Shown here: in pieces, positions 63,441-64,000 of the stretch | How positions within the stretch are numbered: position 1 is the first letter of the stretch | How the letters are laid out: each line of letters starts with the position of its first letter | DNA from: Clostridium thermosuccinogenes | Lineage (GTDB): Bacteria > Bacillota > Clostridia > Acetivibrionales > DSM-5807 | Reading direction: 5' to 3' | Length of the DNA stretch: 64,000 nucleotides | NCBI RefSeq assembly: GCF_002896855.1 | Contig: NZ_CP021850.1 | Coordinates: forward strand, 335,665-399,664 | Made by a program: the position numbers and the translations under genes | The notes under the pieces: generated by a model | The model's input: the letters and a program-made list of their open reading frames with translations, nothing else | The model's database searches: none | What the model was told of the DNA's origin: nothing

Positions 63441-63473
63441 GCCACGGACGTTTCGTCTGTGGCTTTGTTGTTT
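63441..63473 (+). terminator. Rho-independent terminator of the 63.2-kb unit
   Basis: GCCACGGACG (63441-63450) pairs with CGTCTGTGGC (63454-63463), ten pairs with a three-base loop, followed by TTTGTTGTTT. Confidence 0.75.
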
Positions 63474-63497
63474 GTATGGGGCGTTCATCCATACAAA

Positions 63498-63547
63498 AGC
63501 GACAAGGCCGAATTTATAAATAAATTATGCCTTGTCGCTATTTTTTT
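63498..63547 (+). terminator. Long hairpin with T-run before the methyltransferase gene
   Basis: AGCGACAAGGC (63498-63508) pairs with GCCTTGTCGCT (63529-63539) and an inner AATTTAT/ATAAATT continues the stem; ATTTTTTT follows. Either a second terminator or an attenuator for the gene starting at 63628. Confidence 0.75.
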
Positions 63548-63627
63548 GGAGGAATATCAGTAAGTAAACTCCCCAATTAACAATGTTACAAAAACATAAA
63601 CTATATTATTTTAAGGAGGATTTATTT

Positions 63628-64000
63628 ATGACAGACAATATTGGAAACTACGCACATCACGCTGCAATTTGGGACTGGGGCGGATATGACCGCACTGAAG
63701 AACACGAATATTGGTGCCGCTATGCGGCACAATATGGCAAAAATGTCTTAATTCCCTTCTGTGCTATTGGCGAAACCGGTGCATACATGGCACGTAAAGG
63801 ATTCACAGTCACAGCGTTCGACATTACGCCTGAAATGATTATGGAGGGCAAAAAGCGGTTTGGTGATGTACCTGGCTTGCAGTTCTTTGTGGGAGATGTG
63901 AGAGCTTTCTGCTTCGATATTCCACCTGCTGATTTCTGCTTTGCCACTGACTTTGGGCATATTCACACAATTGATGAGGTGAAAAAGGCGCTTTTGTGCA
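63628..64000 (+). CDS. SAM-dependent methyltransferase, N-terminal part (runs off the window)
   Basis: ATG 63628 after AAGGAGG; 124 codons are visible and remain open at the window end. Starts MTDNIGNYAHHAAIWDWGGYD. The class I methyltransferase SAM site reads VLIPFCAIGETGAYMARKGFTVTAFDIT (motif I variant IPFCAIGETG, acidic Asp at the end of strand 2), then FFVGDVRAF and DFCFATDFGHIH. Substrate unknown. Confidence 0.8.
   Translation, partial: MTDNIGNYAHHAAIWDWGGYDRTEEHEYWCRYAAQYGKNVLIPFCAIGETGAYMARKGFTVTAFDITPEMIMEGKKRFGDVPGLQFFVGDVRAFCFDIPPADFCFATDFGHIHTIDEVKKALLC

Noticed and set aside
1-64000. CRISPR array
   Set aside because: No regularly spaced direct repeats with unique spacers were seen; the repeats found are IS ends, tRNA remnants or hairpins.

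Overview
The window reads as low-GC Firmicute DNA, most likely Clostridia: AT-rich codon use, strong GGAGG ribosome sites, a T-box leader, radical-SAM/SPASM peptide chemistry, and a crowd of IS66, IS256, IS21, IS30, IS110, IS630, IS3 and IS982 elements. I cannot name the genus from sequence alone. The whole window behaves as a genomic-plasticity zone: roughly half of it is insertion sequence, many nested and with target duplications still readable.

Layout. (1) 1-7810: a defence-type reverse transcriptase gene overlapping a nitrilase-fold gene, reminiscent of defence-associated RT (DRT/UG) systems, but the RT is broken by an IS66 element (92-2596, TSD AATATACT) and an IS256 element (about 3084-4683). 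(2) About 7900-15975: one ancestral IS3-family element into which an IS256 (8001-9639), an IS21 (9967-12470) and an IS66 (12921-15374) have each inserted, every one with an 8-bp duplication. (3) 16005-20276: gene remnants, a second type of IS21 (16506-18712) and an IS30. (4) 20484-29126: the most interesting locus, a compact RiPP-like operon: consensus promoter, an unlisted 33-residue candidate precursor (20681-20782), a strong hairpin, a PqqD-like recognition protein, two radical SAM/SPASM enzymes, a three-gene ABC-2 exporter, a 710-residue protein with two complete radical SAM domains, and a further radical SAM/SPASM enzyme. That is five radical SAM domains serving apparently one short peptide. 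(5) 29187-34244: an IS21 identical in its proteins to the one at 10 kb, itself split by a third IS21 (29459-32005); then an N-truncated, frameshifted IS630. (6) 35323-42337: a tRNA-Gly 3'-end remnant followed by a complete Wadjet (JetABCD) plasmid-defence operon. (7) 42338-50914: IS982 remnant, a 46-bp perfect palindrome, small unknown genes, an IS256 copy hit by an IS110 element and internally deleted, and a three-gene transposon (zinc-ribbon protein, DDE integrase, AAA ATPase). (8) 51266-56172: a lone radical SAM protein, an IS630 inserted at a TA in a Cof-type phosphatase gene, two more tRNA-Gly remnants, and a MNT/HEPN pair whose HEPN gene is frameshifted. (9) 56441-59822: T-box-controlled amino-acid ABC transporter, probably for cysteine. 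(10) 60186-64000: a copper-type HMA/membrane/cupredoxin fusion, a CopA-like remnant, a small gene, an unexplained promoter-terminator unit near 63.2-63.5 kb, and the start of a SAM-dependent methyltransferase cut by the window end.

How it fits together: at least three defence-type modules (RT-nitrilase, Wadjet, MNT-HEPN) and a peptide-biosynthesis operon sit among repeated tRNA-Gly 3' remnants and IS elements, as expected for a defence/accessory island. Of the defence modules only Wadjet looks intact. The RiPP operon also looks intact, with every open reading frame full length and translationally coupled.
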